This document shows positions 1 to 8,790 of a stretch of 64,000 bases of DNA, piece by piece. Each line of letters starts with the position of its first letter. Within the stretch, counting starts at the first letter, position 1. This DNA comes from Burkholderia ambifaria. GTDB taxonomy: Bacteria; Pseudomonadota; Gammaproteobacteria; Burkholderiales; Burkholderiaceae. The stretch spans positions 85,058-149,057 of the forward strand of contig NZ_LKPJ01000006.1 in NCBI RefSeq assembly GCF_001443045.1, in the 5' to 3' direction. The position numbers were made by a program, and so were the translations under genes. Below the pieces are notes generated by a model. It was not told the DNA's origin, did no database searches, and saw nothing but the letters and a program-made list of their open reading frames with translations.

Positions 1-672
1 CATCGAGTCGCACAGAACCAGACGATGATGGCCGCCGTCGTGCTCGAACCACCACCAGATTCCCCATTCTTCCCAAAGGCGTTGCAGGAACGCCCAGTCC
101 GTCTCCGATGCTTGCCGCTGCACGTCGCGTTTCGGATAGACGCCCCGAAATGCATCCAAACGCTTGCTGACGGGGTAGGGATATTTCGAGAGTACCGCGT
201 CGGTGATGTCGACGACGGTCATATCTTGAAACAGGCGACAGTCCTGCGTCAGCGTCGCCCGATAGAGCCATGGCCGCAATTCCAGTTCGTACAGAATCGA
301 ATCGCGATCCTGTCCGGCGATCCGGGCGGCTTCAACCAGCCCCGTTATCTCGCGCGTACCCGCGCCGATGTTGCCGAGTCCGGCGACACCGGCCAGCCCA
401 GGAATGGGCTGGCCTATGCCTTCGAGCTGGATCGACACGGTCACTTCGGTGCCGACCATCTTGTCCAGATCGAGATCGGCTGTGCGACTCGGCGAGAACG
501 CATAGGCGTCGTCGGTTCGCAACGTGACGAGGTAGCGGCATTCATCGAGACGGCCAATGGTTTCGATGCCTTGCAACCGAACTGGAACAAAGACCGGCAG
601 CGCATCCATGCCGTAGGTGGGTAACGCCGCGCCGGAGATGGACAGCGTTCGGGCCTGGGTAAAAATCTCCAT
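1..672 (-). CDS. vgrG: Type VI secretion tip protein VgrG, N-terminal part (runs off the left edge)
   Basis: Read on the minus strand from an ATG at 672-670, the frame stays open to base 1, giving about 224 residues of a larger protein. It starts MEIFTQARTLSISGAALP and contains an SILYELELRPWLYRATLTQD stretch, then ETDWAFLQRLWEEWGIWWWF and ends near HRLVLCD. These are the hallmarks of the gp27-like first beta-barrel of VgrG. VgrG trimers cap the Hcp tube of the type VI secretion apparatus and pierce the target cell. The ATG directly follows the TAA of the PAAR gene (TAAATG), so the two genes are co-transcribed. No other T6SS structural gene is visible here. Whether the missing C-terminus carries an effector extension cannot be judged from this window. 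Confidence 0.9.
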   Translation of the reverse strand, partial: MEIFTQARTLSISGAALPTYGMDALPVFVPVRLQGIETIGRLDECRYLVTLRTDDAYAFSPSRTADLDLDKMVGTEVTVSIQLEGIGQPIPGLAGVAGLGNIGAGTREITGLVEAARIAGQDRDSILYELELRPWLYRATLTQDCRLFQDMTVVDITDAVLSKYPYPVSKRLDAFRGVYPKRDVQRQASETDWAFLQRLWEEWGIWWWFEHDGGHHRLVLCDSM

Positions 673-942
673 TTACTCTGCCCTCGCCGTTCGCTGGCCA
701 ATGACGATTGCACCGCAGCCGGTTTTGTCGCCGCGATATCCGACCAGGCGGCCACGGTGCGTGCGCGGGCCGCTTGCCAGCAGCGGAAAAACGCCACCAC
801 ATTTCGGGCACGTCACGCCATGGCCGTCCAGTGCCACACCAATGCCGAGATGCTTGAGATCACCGGCGACTTCGGTGACGGTGCCGCCATGATCGGTGAT
901 GTCTCCCAGGCGAACCATTTCGCGATCTTGTGCGTTCTTCAT
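673..942 (-). CDS. PAAR-domain protein (T6SS spike tip)
   Basis: A protein of 89 residues beginning MKNAQDREMVRLGDITDHGG. It contains the PAAR-type motifs VRLGDITDHGGTV, the metal-site segment HGVTCPKCGG and a GRLVGYRGDKTGCGAIVIG ending. PAAR proteins form a zinc-bound cone on the VgrG trimer and sharpen the type VI secretion spike. The frame extends upstream to 1077, but that part has no family similarity, so the ATG at 942 was chosen. A second ATG at 918 (MVRLGD) is also possible, because PAAR proteins usually begin just before this motif. Its stop codon touches the vgrG start, indicating one transcription unit. It is short and has no C-terminal toxin extension. Confidence 0.85.
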   Translation of the reverse strand: MKNAQDREMVRLGDITDHGGTVTEVAGDLKHLGIGVALDGHGVTCPKCGGVFPLLASGPRTHRGRLVGYRGDKTGCGAIVIGQRTARAE

Positions 943-1174
943 CGGTGACTCGTGCGAGGAATGAAGACGTTCTTTTATCTCGCTCCGATGTGCAGCGCAA
1001 TTTTCAAGATGGAAATCGATGGTTTTCGATAATTTGATTAGCAGATCGATGGATGTCTTCGTACTTATACGAGTCAATCGTAAATGGGGCGCGCGTTGAG
1101 ATCGATGTCACGGCTATGCAATTTGCCCCCCGCCCTGCTGGTAAGATGGCCCGCAATCCCATCCCGCCCGTACC

Positions 1175-1678
1175 ATGAGCTCCACCCCGACCAAGCCCGC
1201 GAAGCCGAAAAATGCTGCGAAGAATGCCACCCGCGCGATGGGCGACAAGCCGAAGGCGCGCGTGCAGCAGCGCCTGACCTATGTGATCGGCGGTCTCGAC
1301 CGGCTGCTGCGCCGGCATATGACCGACGCGCTCGCACCGCTCGGCATCACGCTCGCGCAATACACGGCGCTGTCGGTGCTCGAGGCGCGCGGCGCGTCGT
1401 CGAATGCGCAACTGGCCGAGCGCTCGTGGATCACGCCGCAATCGGCGAACGAGGTGATGAGCGTGATGGCCGCCCGTGGCTTCGTCACGCGTGAAGCCGA
1501 CCCGTCGCACGGCCGCATCATCCTGCTGACGCTGACCGACGAAGGCGCGGCGATGCTGCGCGAATGTGAAGCCGTGCTGCGCCCGCTCGAGACGCGCATG
1601 CTCGGCGAGATCTCCGCCGACGACGCCGCGCACGTGCAGCGCGCGCTCGAACTGTTCTCGCGCAACCTGCGCGGCTGA
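1175..1678 (+). CDS. MarR-family regulator of the hydroxycinnamate operon
   Basis: A 167-residue MarR-type winged-helix protein. After a basic Ala/Lys-rich tail of about 30 residues comes the dimerisation helix (LTYVIGGLDRLLRRHMTDALAPLGI). It is followed by the HTH (NAQLAERSWITPQSANEVMSVM), the wing (TREADPSHGRIILLTLTDEGA) and a C-terminal helix. In known ferulate and coumarate clusters a MarR protein represses the catabolic genes and is released by the hydroxycinnamoyl-CoA thioester. Its position just upstream of ech fits that role, as does the palindrome shared by the ech and transporter promoters. The effector is inferred. No copy of the palindrome was seen before this gene itself, so autoregulation is not supported by the sequence. 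Confidence 0.9.
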   Translation: MSSTPTKPAKPKNAAKNATRAMGDKPKARVQQRLTYVIGGLDRLLRRHMTDALAPLGITLAQYTALSVLEARGASSNAQLAERSWITPQSANEVMSVMAARGFVTREADPSHGRIILLTLTDEGAAMLRECEAVLRPLETRMLGEISADDAAHVQRALELFSRNLRG

Positions 1679-1698
1679 CCCCTTCCCGAACCTCCGCG

Positions 1699-1721
1699 AC
1701 GCGGGCCCGTGCGGGCCGCGT
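1699..1721 (+). terminator. GC-rich hairpin after the marR gene
   Basis: ACGCGGGCCC pairs with GGGCCGCGT around a GTGC loop with one bulged G, 20 bases after the regulator stop codon. There is no U-run, only a short TTCGCTTTG, so termination is uncertain. Confidence 0.35.
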
Positions 1722-1811
1722 TCGCTTTGCCGGTCGCCTGACCGCTCCCCGATTTCTTCGTTTCCCCCCCGCTTTACGCTCCGGGTTTACACCGGCGCTC
1801 GTGCCGCTTGC

Positions 1812-1832
1812 AATATCAGGTAGCCTGATATT
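1812..1832. promoter_or_regulatory. Perfect palindrome, probable MarR operator upstream of ech
   Basis: AATATCAGG and CCTGATATT form a perfect 9-bp inverted repeat around a 3-base spacer (TAG), 68 bases before the ech start. The core ATCAGG-N3-CCTGAT recurs before the MFS gene at 6217. A possible -35 (TTGCAA, 1808-1813) lies just upstream, and AT-rich -10 candidates overlap the right arm, so a bound repressor would block transcription. Assignment to the adjacent MarR protein is inference from position and symmetry. Confidence 0.75.
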
Positions 1833-1899
1833 AAATGAAGCCGTTCGCAGCAGGAATGCTGCGCACCGAATCGCACAGGAACGAACGACAGGAACAGAC

Positions 1900-2730
1900 A
1901 TGAGCAAGTACGACAATCGTTGGCAGACCGTTGAAGTGAACGTGGAGGCCGGCATCGCGTGGGTGACGCTGAACCGCCCCGAGAAGCGCAACGCAATGAG
2001 CCCGACGCTGAACCGGGAGATGCTGGAGGTACTCGACGCGGTCGAGTTCGACGACGAGGCGAGGGTGCTGGTGCTGACCGGCGCGGGTGCCGCGTGGACG
2101 GCCGGCATGGATCTGAAGGAATATTTCCGCGAGATCGACGGCGGCTCCGACGCGCTGCAGGAAAAGGTGCGTCGCGACGCATCGGAATGGCAATGGCGCC
2201 GCCTGCGGATGTACAACAAGCCGACGATCGCGATGGTGAACGGCTGGTGCTTCGGCGGCGGGTTCTCGCCGCTCGTCGCGTGCGACCTCGCGATCGCGGC
2301 GGACGAAGCGGTGTTCGGGCTGTCGGAGATCAACTGGGGCATCCCGCCGGGCAACCTCGTCAGCAAGGCGATGGCGGACACGGTCGGGCATCGCCGCGCG
2401 CTGCACTACATCATGACCGGCGACACGTTCACCGGCGTGGAAGCCGCGGACATGGGCCTCGTGAACAGCAGCGTGCCGCTGGCCGGCCTGCGCGACGCGA
2501 CGATCGCGCTCGCCGCGCGGCTGATGGACAAGAATCCGGTCGTGCTGCGCGCGGCGAAACACGGCTTCAAGCGTTCGCGCGAACTCACGTGGGAGCAGTG
2601 CGAGGATTACCTGTACGCGAAGCTCGACCAGGCGCAGCTGCGCGATCCGGAGCGCGGCCGCGAGCAGGGACTGAAGCAGTTCCTGGACGACAAGACGATC
2701 AAGCCGGGCCTGCAGGCATACAAGCGCTGA
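1900..2730 (+). CDS. ech: Hydroxycinnamoyl-CoA hydratase-lyase (feruloyl-CoA to vanillin)
   Basis: A 276-residue crotonase-fold enzyme, the same length as the characterised Pseudomonas HCHL. It hydrates feruloyl-, caffeoyl- or p-coumaroyl-CoA and then cleaves it to acetyl-CoA plus vanillin, protocatechualdehyde or 4-hydroxybenzaldehyde. The residues known to matter in HCHL fall at identical positions here: Ser123 (CFGGGFSP), Glu143 (GLSEINWG) and Tyr239 (EDYLYAK). The oxyanion-hole region WTAGMDLKEYF (about 66-76) is also present. The ATG at 1900 was chosen because MSKYDNRWQ matches the family N-terminus and AGGAACAG lies just before it. The upstream in-frame extension covers the operator. 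The gene is followed after 46 bases by vdh. Confidence 0.97.
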   Translation: MSKYDNRWQTVEVNVEAGIAWVTLNRPEKRNAMSPTLNREMLEVLDAVEFDDEARVLVLTGAGAAWTAGMDLKEYFREIDGGSDALQEKVRRDASEWQWRRLRMYNKPTIAMVNGWCFGGGFSPLVACDLAIAADEAVFGLSEINWGIPPGNLVSKAMADTVGHRRALHYIMTGDTFTGVEAADMGLVNSSVPLAGLRDATIALAARLMDKNPVVLRAAKHGFKRSRELTWEQCEDYLYAKLDQAQLRDPERGREQGLKQFLDDKTIKPGLQAYKR

Positions 2731-2776
2731 CATTGCGCCGACGCAACCGCAAGAGACAGGCAAGGCAGGAGACGAC

Positions 2777-4225
2777 ATGACCGACAGACGGATGCTGATC
2801 GCAGGCGAGTGGTGTACCGCCCGCGACGGACGAACCTTCGAACGATTCAACCCCGCGACGGGCGCGCTCGCGTCGCGCGCGCCGGCGGCCGGCCCGGCCG
2901 ACGTCGACGCGGCGATCGACGCCGCACACCGCGCGTTTCCCGCGTGGGCGGCGCTCGCGCCGACCGAGCGGCGCCGCCGGCTGCTGAAGGCAGCCGATCT
3001 GATGGACGCGCGCATCGACGAGATCATCGCGACGGGCGTCGCCGAAACCGGCGCGACGCCCGGCTGGCTCGGCTTCAATGCGACGCTCGCGGCGAACATG
3101 CTGCGCGAGGCCGCGTCGATGACGACGCAGATCGACGGCGACGTGATCCCGTCCGACGTGCCCGGCAATCTCGCGCTCGCGATGCGCGTGCCGTGCGGCG
3201 TGGTGCTCGGCATCGCGCCGTGGAACGCGCCGGTGATCCTCGGCACGCGTGCGCTGGCGATGCCGCTCGCATGCGGCAACACGGTCGTGCTGAAGGCGTC
3301 CGAAGCGTGCCCGGGCGTGCACGCGCTGATCGGCGCGGTGCTGGATGACGCCGGGCTCGGCGCGGGCGTGGTCAACGTGATCACGCACGCGGCGGCCGAT
3401 GCACCGGAACTCGTCGAGCGGATGATCGCGCATCCGCACGTAAAGCGGATCAACTTCACCGGGTCGACGCACGTCGGGCGCATCATCGCGCGCCATGCGG
3501 CCGCGCACCTGAAACCCGTGCTGCTCGAACTCGGCGGCAAGGCGCCGGTGCTCGTGCTCGACGATGCGGATCTCAATGCGGCTGTCGACGCGATCGCATT
3601 CGGCGCGTTCTTCAACCAGGGGCAGATCTGCATGTCGACCGAGCGCGTGATCGCCGCGCGGCCGATCGCCGATGCGCTCGTCGAACGGTTGACCGAGAAG
3701 GCGCGCACGCTGGTCGCCGGCGATCCGCGGGCCGGCCATCCGCTCGGCACGATGGTCGATGCGGCGGCCGCCGCGCGTGCCGCGTCGCTCGTCGAGGATG
3801 CGCGTGCGCACGGTGCGCGTTTGCCGCTCGGCTGCCGGATCGAGGGCGCGACGATGCAGCCGGCGATCGTCGACGGTGTGACGCGCGACATGCGGCTCTA
3901 CCGCGAGGAATCGTTCGCACCGGTCGTCGCGATTCTGCGTGCGGACAGCGACGACGAAGCGGTCGCGCTCGCGAACGACAGCGAGTTCGGGCTGTCGGCG
4001 AGCGTGTTCAGCCGCGATGTCGCACGGGCGATGGCGGTTGCGCGACGGATCGAATCGGGGATCTGCCACATCAACGGGCCGACTGTGCACGACGAGGCGC
4101 AGATGCCGTTCGGCGGCACGAAGGCGAGCGGCTACGGCCGCTTCGGCAGCCGTGCGTCGATCGCCGAATTCACCGAGCTGCGCTGGATCACCGTGCAGAC
4201 CACACTGCGTCATTACCCCATATGA
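2777..4225 (+). CDS. vdh: Vanillin / benzaldehyde dehydrogenase (NAD-dependent)
   Basis: A 482-residue aldehyde dehydrogenase superfamily member. Visible landmarks are the PWN motif (Asn150, oxyanion), the cofactor-binding FTGST (about 228-232), the general base in LLELGGK (Glu251) and the nucleophile in FNQGQICMS (Cys285). It would oxidise the aldehyde released by the lyase encoded upstream to vanillate or 4-hydroxybenzoate. Position between ech and fcs supports this substrate; from sequence alone other aromatic aldehydes are equally possible. A strong Shine-Dalgarno (GGCAGGAG) precedes the ATG. The last codon and stop overlap the start of fcs (ATGA at 4222-4225), indicating translational coupling. 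Confidence 0.93.
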   Translation: MTDRRMLIAGEWCTARDGRTFERFNPATGALASRAPAAGPADVDAAIDAAHRAFPAWAALAPTERRRRLLKAADLMDARIDEIIATGVAETGATPGWLGFNATLAANMLREAASMTTQIDGDVIPSDVPGNLALAMRVPCGVVLGIAPWNAPVILGTRALAMPLACGNTVVLKASEACPGVHALIGAVLDDAGLGAGVVNVITHAAADAPELVERMIAHPHVKRINFTGSTHVGRIIARHAAAHLKPVLLELGGKAPVLVLDDADLNAAVDAIAFGAFFNQGQICMSTERVIAARPIADALVERLTEKARTLVAGDPRAGHPLGTMVDAAAAARAASLVEDARAHGARLPLGCRIEGATMQPAIVDGVTRDMRLYREESFAPVVAILRADSDDEAVALANDSEFGLSASVFSRDVARAMAVARRIESGICHINGPTVHDEAQMPFGGTKASGYGRFGSRASIAEFTELRWITVQTTLRHYPI

Positions 4226-6141
4226 GCGAGGTGACGATGAATGCATCGAAGCCCGCAAGCGGGCCCGTGACCGACCTGGGCGGCGTGCGTTATCGCGCGG
4301 CGGCCGTCGCCGTGGGCGCGGCCGAGATTCGACGCGCGGAAAACGGCGCGTGGTATCTGCGCTCGCGCGAACCGCTCGGCGACTACCCGACGCGCCTGAC
4401 CGATTGCCTCGTGCGCGGTGCGCAAGCGCATCCCGAGCGCGTGCTGGCCGCACGGCGCGGCGCCGACGGCCGCTGGATCGAGATCACCTACGCACAGATG
4501 CTCGACCGCGCTCGCGCAATCGGCCAGGGCCTCGTCGATCTCGGGCTGTCGGCCGAGCGTCCGCTCGCGGTGCTGTCCGGCAACGATCTCGAGCATCTGC
4601 AGCTGATGTTCGCGGCGATGCTGGCCGGCGTGCCGTACTCGCCGATCTCGCCCGCGTATTCGCTGGTGTCGACCGATTACGGCAAGCTGCGTCACACGCT
4701 CGGCGTGCTGAAGCCGGGCGCGGTGTTCGTCGCCGAACGCGCGCCGTTCACGCGTGCGCTCGACGCCACGTTGCCGGCCGATGCGGCGCTGATCGTCGCA
4801 CGCGATGCCGACGCCGATGCAGATGCAGGTGCAGACGGAAAGGGCCGTGCCGTACCGCTGTCGCGCTTGCTCGCCACCGTGCCGCGCACGATCGACGCGA
4901 TCCACGCGGCGGTCGGCCCCGACCATCTCGCGAAGATCCTGTTCACGTCCGGTTCGACGAAGCTGCCGAAGGCCGTGCCGACCACGCACCGGATGCTGTG
5001 CAGCAACCAGCAGATGCTGCGCCAGACGATGCCCGAGCTCACGCGCGAGCCGCCGGTGCTGGTCGACTGGCTGCCGTGGAATCACACGTTCGGCGGCAGT
5101 CACAACCTCGGCATCGCGCTGTACAACGGCGGCACGCTGTACATCGACGACGGCCGCCCGGTGCCGGGCCGCTTCGACGAAACCGTGCGCAACCTGCGCG
5201 AAATCGCGCCGACGATCTACTTCAACGTGCCGAAGGGCTGGGAGGAGCTGACCGCCGCGCTCGAACGCGATGCCGCGCTGCGCGACACGTTCTTCTCGCG
5301 CGTGAAGCTGTATTTCTTCGGCGGCGCGGGGCTGTCGCAGGCCGCGTGGGACCGGCTCGACCGCGTGACCCACGGGCATTGCGGCGAGCGGATCCGGATC
5401 ATGGCCGGCCTCGGGATGACGGAGGCGTCGCCGTCGTGTCTGTTCACGACAGGCCCGCTGATGCGCGCCGGCTATATCGGGCTGCCCGCGCCCGGCTGCG
5501 ACGCGAAGCTCGTGCCATGCGACGGCAAGCTCGAACTGCGTTTCAAGGGGCCGAACGTGATGCGCGGCTACTGGCACGCGGACGTCGATCCGCGCGACGT
5601 GTTCGACGACGAAGGGTATTACCGCAGCGGCGACGCGGGCGTCTTTGCCGATCCGGAGCGGCCAGAACTCGGGCTGCTGTTCGACGGGCGGCTGACCGAG
5701 GACTTCAAGCTCAGCAGCGGCACGTTCGTGAGCGTCGGGCCGTTGCGCGCGAATGCGGTGTCGAGCGGTGCGCCGTACGTGCAGGACGTGGTGGTCACCG
5801 GGATCAATCGCGACGACATCGGGTTGCTGGTGTTTCCGCGCGTCGACGCGTGCCGGGCGATTGCCGGGCTCGCTGCCGATGCGCCGGTGGCCGACGTGCT
5901 GCGCGCGCCGGCCGTGCGTGCGGCATTCGCGGCTTGGCTTGTCGCGCTGAACCGGCATGCGAGCGGCGGGTCGACGTTCGTCGCGCGCATCCGGCTGATG
6001 GATACGCCGCCATCGCTGGATCTCGGCGAAGCGACCGACAAGGGCTCGCTGAACCAGGCGGCCGTGCAGAAGCATCGCGCGGCGACGATCGACGCGCTGT
6101 ATGACCCGGCGCGGCGCGATCCCGACGTGATTTACGCGTAG
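4222..6141 (+). CDS. fcs: Feruloyl-CoA synthetase (hydroxycinnamate:CoA ligase)
   Basis: A 639-residue ANL-superfamily adenylate-forming enzyme that activates ferulate, p-coumarate or caffeate with ATP and CoA. The phosphate-binding A3 motif is [19 protein letters not shown] (about 236-254). It is followed by [13 protein letters not shown], the YFFGGAG and [11 protein letters not shown] adenine-binding motifs, and [12 protein letters not shown] with [21 protein letters not shown] (hinge). The C-terminal lysine region is DKGSLNQ. In this family, as in feruloyl-CoA synthetases, the motif reads [13 protein letters not shown]. The start ATG overlaps the vdh stop. A second ATG five codons downstream, after GAGGTG, is too close to its Shine-Dalgarno to be preferred. 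Confidence 0.94.
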   Translation: MSEVTMNASKPASGPVTDLGGVRYRAAAVAVGAAEIRRAENGAWYLRSREPLGDYPTRLTDCLVRGAQAHPERVLAARRGADGRWIEITYAQMLDRARAIGQGLVDLGLSAERPLAVLSGNDLEHLQLMFAAMLAGVPYSPISPAYSLVSTDYGKLRHTLGVLKPGAVFVAERAPFTRALDATLPADAALIVARDADADADAGADGKGRAVPLSRLLATVPRTIDAIHAAVGPDHLAKILFTSGSTKLPKAVPTTHRMLCSNQQMLRQTMPELTREPPVLVDWLPWNHTFGGSHNLGIALYNGGTLYIDDGRPVPGRFDETVRNLREIAPTIYFNVPKGWEELTAALERDAALRDTFFSRVKLYFFGGAGLSQAAWDRLDRVTHGHCGERIRIMAGLGMTEASPSCLFTTGPLMRAGYIGLPAPGCDAKLVPCDGKLELRFKGPNVMRGYWHADVDPRDVFDDEGYYRSGDAGVFADPERPELGLLFDGRLTEDFKLSSGTFVSVGPLRANAVSSGAPYVQDVVVTGINRDDIGLLVFPRVDACRAIAGLAADAPVADVLRAPAVRAAFAAWLVALNRHASGGSTFVARIRLMDTPPSLDLGEATDKGSLNQAAVQKHRAATIDALYDPARRDPDVIYA

Positions 6142-6216
6142 GCAGAAGCAAACCGAAGCAAGCAGGCATAACGACCGGCCGGCCACGATACCGGCAGGCA
6201 TTCTTGCGGCCAGTGA

Positions 6217-6231
6217 ATCAGGCTGCCTGAT
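6217..6231. promoter_or_regulatory. Second copy of the palindromic operator, before the MFS gene
   Basis: ATCAGG and CCTGAT flank CTG, reproducing the core of the 1812-1832 palindrome with the same 3-base spacing. It lies 112 bases before the transporter start in the 201-base gap after fcs, so transporter, porin and esterase may have their own promoter under the same regulator. Confidence 0.7.
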
Positions 6232-6342
6232 AAAGGCGACCGTTCAGACGACACTTCGCGCGCCGACCCGCCACTGGCCGGCGGCGGCGCGCGGCGGCCG
6301 CTGCAGGGCCGACCGACTACAAGACATGGGATTGGAGACAAG

Positions 6343-7548
6343 ATGAACACCTACGTTGCGGAAAAACCCACGGTCGCGACCACGCTCGCGCTGTGTTTCG
6401 CGGTCGCACTTCTCGAAGGACTCGACCTGCAGTCGGTCGGCGTCGCCGCGCCGCGCATGGCGCATGAGTTCGGGCTGAGCGTGTCGCAGATGGGCATCGC
6501 GTTCAGCGCGGGCACCTTCGGGCTGCTGCCGGGCGCGATGCTCGGCGGGCGGCTCGCCGACCGGATCGGACGCAAGCGCGTGCTGATCGCGTCGGCCGCG
6601 CTGTTCGGGCTGCTGTCGATCGCCACCGCGCAGGTGTCGACCTTCGCGATGCTCGTCGTCGTGCGCGTGCTGACCGGCATCGGCCTCGGCGGCGCGATGC
6701 CGAACCTGATCGCGTTGTCGTCCGAAGCGGTCGAGCCGCGCTCGCGCAGCAGCGCGGTGGCGACGATGTACTGCGGGATCCCGTTCGGCGGCGTGATCGC
6801 GTCGCTGATCGGCGTGCTGCTCGCCGGCGACACCGAATGGCGGCACATCTTCTATGTCGGCGGCGCGGGGCCGCTGCTGCTCGTGCCGCTGCTGGCGTGG
6901 TTCCTGCCGGAATCGCGCGCGTATCTCGACGTCGCCGGCACGCCGGCCGCGCGTACCAGCGTCGCGCGCACGCTGTTCGGCGACGGCCGTACGACATCGA
7001 CGGTCGCGCTGTGGGTCAGCTACTTCTGCACGCTGATCGTCCTCTACTTCCTGCTGAACTGGCTGCCGTCGCTGATGGCCGCGCGCGGGCTCGATCGCGA
7101 GCATGTCGGCCTCGTGCAGATCGCGTTCAACGTCGGCGCGGGGCTCGGCGCGCTCGGCATCGGCGCGGCGCTCGACCGGATGCGCGCGTCGCGCGTGGTC
7201 GGCGGCATGTATGTCGGGATCGTGCTGTCGCTCGCCGCGCTCGCGGCCGCACCCGGCTTCGGGTCGCTCGCGGCGGCCGCGTTCGCGGCCGGGATGTTCG
7301 TGGTCGGCGGGCAGTCGGTGCTGTATGCGCTCGCGGCGATCTACTACCCGACCGCGATGCGCGGTACGGGCGTCGGCGCGGCGGTGGCCGTCGGCCGGCT
7401 CGGTTCCGTCGTCGGGCCGCTCGCGGCCGCGACGCTGCTGGCCGCGGGCCGCAGCGCGCCCGTGGTGATCGGCGCGAGCATCCCCGTCACGCTCGTCGCG
7501 GCCGTCGCCGCGCTGGTGCTGATTCGCCGTCCGCAAGCCGGCGACTGA
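6343..7548 (+). CDS. MFS aromatic-acid:proton symporter (probable hydroxycinnamate importer)
   Basis: A 401-residue major-facilitator protein with about 12 hydrophobic segments. It shows the MFS loop 2-3 signature GGRLADRIGRKRVL (about 69-82) and the aromatic-acid symporter (AAHS) features DLQSVGVAAPRM in helix 1 and GIGLGGAMPNLIALSSEAVEPRSRS after helix 4. AAHS members such as PcaK, VanK and MhpT carry benzoates and phenylpropanoids across the inner membrane. Location between fcs and the porin, plus the shared operator, point to ferulate or coumarate as substrate (inference). The start has GGAG seven bases upstream. Confidence 0.87.
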   Translation: MNTYVAEKPTVATTLALCFAVALLEGLDLQSVGVAAPRMAHEFGLSVSQMGIAFSAGTFGLLPGAMLGGRLADRIGRKRVLIASAALFGLLSIATAQVSTFAMLVVVRVLTGIGLGGAMPNLIALSSEAVEPRSRSSAVATMYCGIPFGGVIASLIGVLLAGDTEWRHIFYVGGAGPLLLVPLLAWFLPESRAYLDVAGTPAARTSVARTLFGDGRTTSTVALWVSYFCTLIVLYFLLNWLPSLMAARGLDREHVGLVQIAFNVGAGLGALGIGAALDRMRASRVVGGMYVGIVLSLAALAAAPGFGSLAAAAFAAGMFVVGGQSVLYALAAIYYPTAMRGTGVGAAVAVGRLGSVVGPLAAATLLAAGRSAPVVIGASIPVTLVAAVAALVLIRRPQAGD

Positions 7549-7613
7549 CGTTTCGCTTTTTCAATGCGTGCCGTCAGAGCGCGCAATTCACCAAGGTCTG
7601 GAGACGCAACGAA

Positions 7614-8762
7614 ATGAAGACGAAGACAAGGAACGGCCTGCTGGCCGCCGGCGCATGCTGTGCGCTCGCCGCGCCGGGCGCGCACGCGCAGTCGAGCGTG
7701 ACGCTGTACGGAATCATCGACACCGGCGTCGAGTTCGTGTCGCACGCGAACGCGGCGGGCGACCACGTGGTGCGCATGCCGGGCGTGACGGGCGAGCTGC
7801 CGTCGCGCTGGGGGCTGCGCGGCGCCGAGGATCTCGGCGGCGGCTATCAGGCGGTATTCACGCTCGAAAGCGGCTTCAACGTGCGCGGCGGCGATCTCGG
7901 GCAGGGCGGCCGGCTGTTCGGGCGGCAGGCGTTCGTCGGGCTGAAGGGCGGCTTCGGCACGCTCGCGTTCGGCCGCCAGTACACGATGACCTATCTCGCG
8001 CTGCAGGGCGCGGACATCATCGGCCCCGACATCTACGGCCTCGGCTCGTTCGACGCGTACGTGCCGAACGGCCGCACCGACAACGCGGTGACCTACGTCG
8101 GCACGTATCGCGGCGTGACGCTCGGCGCCGCGTATTCGTTCGGCCGCGACGGCGCGGGCACCGGCAACTCGCCGGGGCAGGGCACGTGCGCGGGGCAGGT
8201 GCCGGGCGACGCGACGCAATGCCGTGACTGGTCGGTGATGCTCAAGTACGACAGCGCGTATTTCGGTGCGGCGGCGTCGTACGAGGAGCAGCGCGGCGGC
8301 ACGGGCGCCGCCGCGAACTTCTTCGACGGCATCGCGCCGGTCGCCTTCACGAGCAGCGGCGGCAAGGATACGCGCACGCACGTGAGCGCCTATGCGCAGG
8401 CGGCCGGCGCGCGGATCGGCGCGGGCTGGATCGGGCGGCGCGTGTCGACCGGTTCGCCGGCCGCACCGGGCGCGCATTCGGATCTGTTCTTCGTCGGCGC
8501 GTCGTATGCGGTGAAGCCCGATTTCGTCGTCGACGGCGAAGGCTACCGGATCGTCAACAGCGCGCACGACACGCGCGCGACGATGGCCACGCTGCGCGCG
8601 ACCTATCTGCTGACCAAGCGCACGGCCGTCTACGCGCAATCGTCGTATCTGTGGAACAGCGCGCATGCGCGCTACGCGGTCAGCGGCGGCGGTGCCGGCA
8701 CGACGCCCGGCGAAGGGATGGGGCAGCTCGGCGCGATGGTCGGCATCCGGCACACGTTCTGA
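7614..8762 (+). CDS. Gram-negative porin (OpcP/Omp32-like) of the hydroxycinnamate island
   Basis: A 382-residue outer-membrane trimeric porin. It has a signal peptide (MKTKTRNGLLAAGACCALAA ending AHA-QS) and the canonical first strand SSVTLYGIIDTGVEFV. The SRWGLRGAEDLGGGYQAVFTLESGF and FGRQAFVGLKGGFGTLAFGRQY strands and a terminal Phe (IRHTF) needed for BAM-mediated insertion are also present. It probably provides outer-membrane entry for the aromatic substrate of the operon. The ATG at 7614 follows GGAG; the frame is open upstream but inside the previous gene. It contains a cysteine pair (GTCAGQVPGDATQCRD) that could form a disulfide in an extracellular loop. Confidence 0.92.
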   Translation: MKTKTRNGLLAAGACCALAAPGAHAQSSVTLYGIIDTGVEFVSHANAAGDHVVRMPGVTGELPSRWGLRGAEDLGGGYQAVFTLESGFNVRGGDLGQGGRLFGRQAFVGLKGGFGTLAFGRQYTMTYLALQGADIIGPDIYGLGSFDAYVPNGRTDNAVTYVGTYRGVTLGAAYSFGRDGAGTGNSPGQGTCAGQVPGDATQCRDWSVMLKYDSAYFGAAASYEEQRGGTGAAANFFDGIAPVAFTSSGGKDTRTHVSAYAQAAGARIGAGWIGRRVSTGSPAAPGAHSDLFFVGASYAVKPDFVVDGEGYRIVNSAHDTRATMATLRATYLLTKRTAVYAQSSYLWNSAHARYAVSGGGAGTTPGEGMGQLGAMVGIRHTF

Positions 8763-8790
8763 TCCGGCAGTCTGACGAACGGGAGATATC

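Noticed and set aside
1831..3891. 686-codon minus-strand open frame over ech and vdh
   Set aside because: Serine/Ala/Arg-rich shadow of two genes with textbook motifs on the plus strand; a GC-rich artefact.
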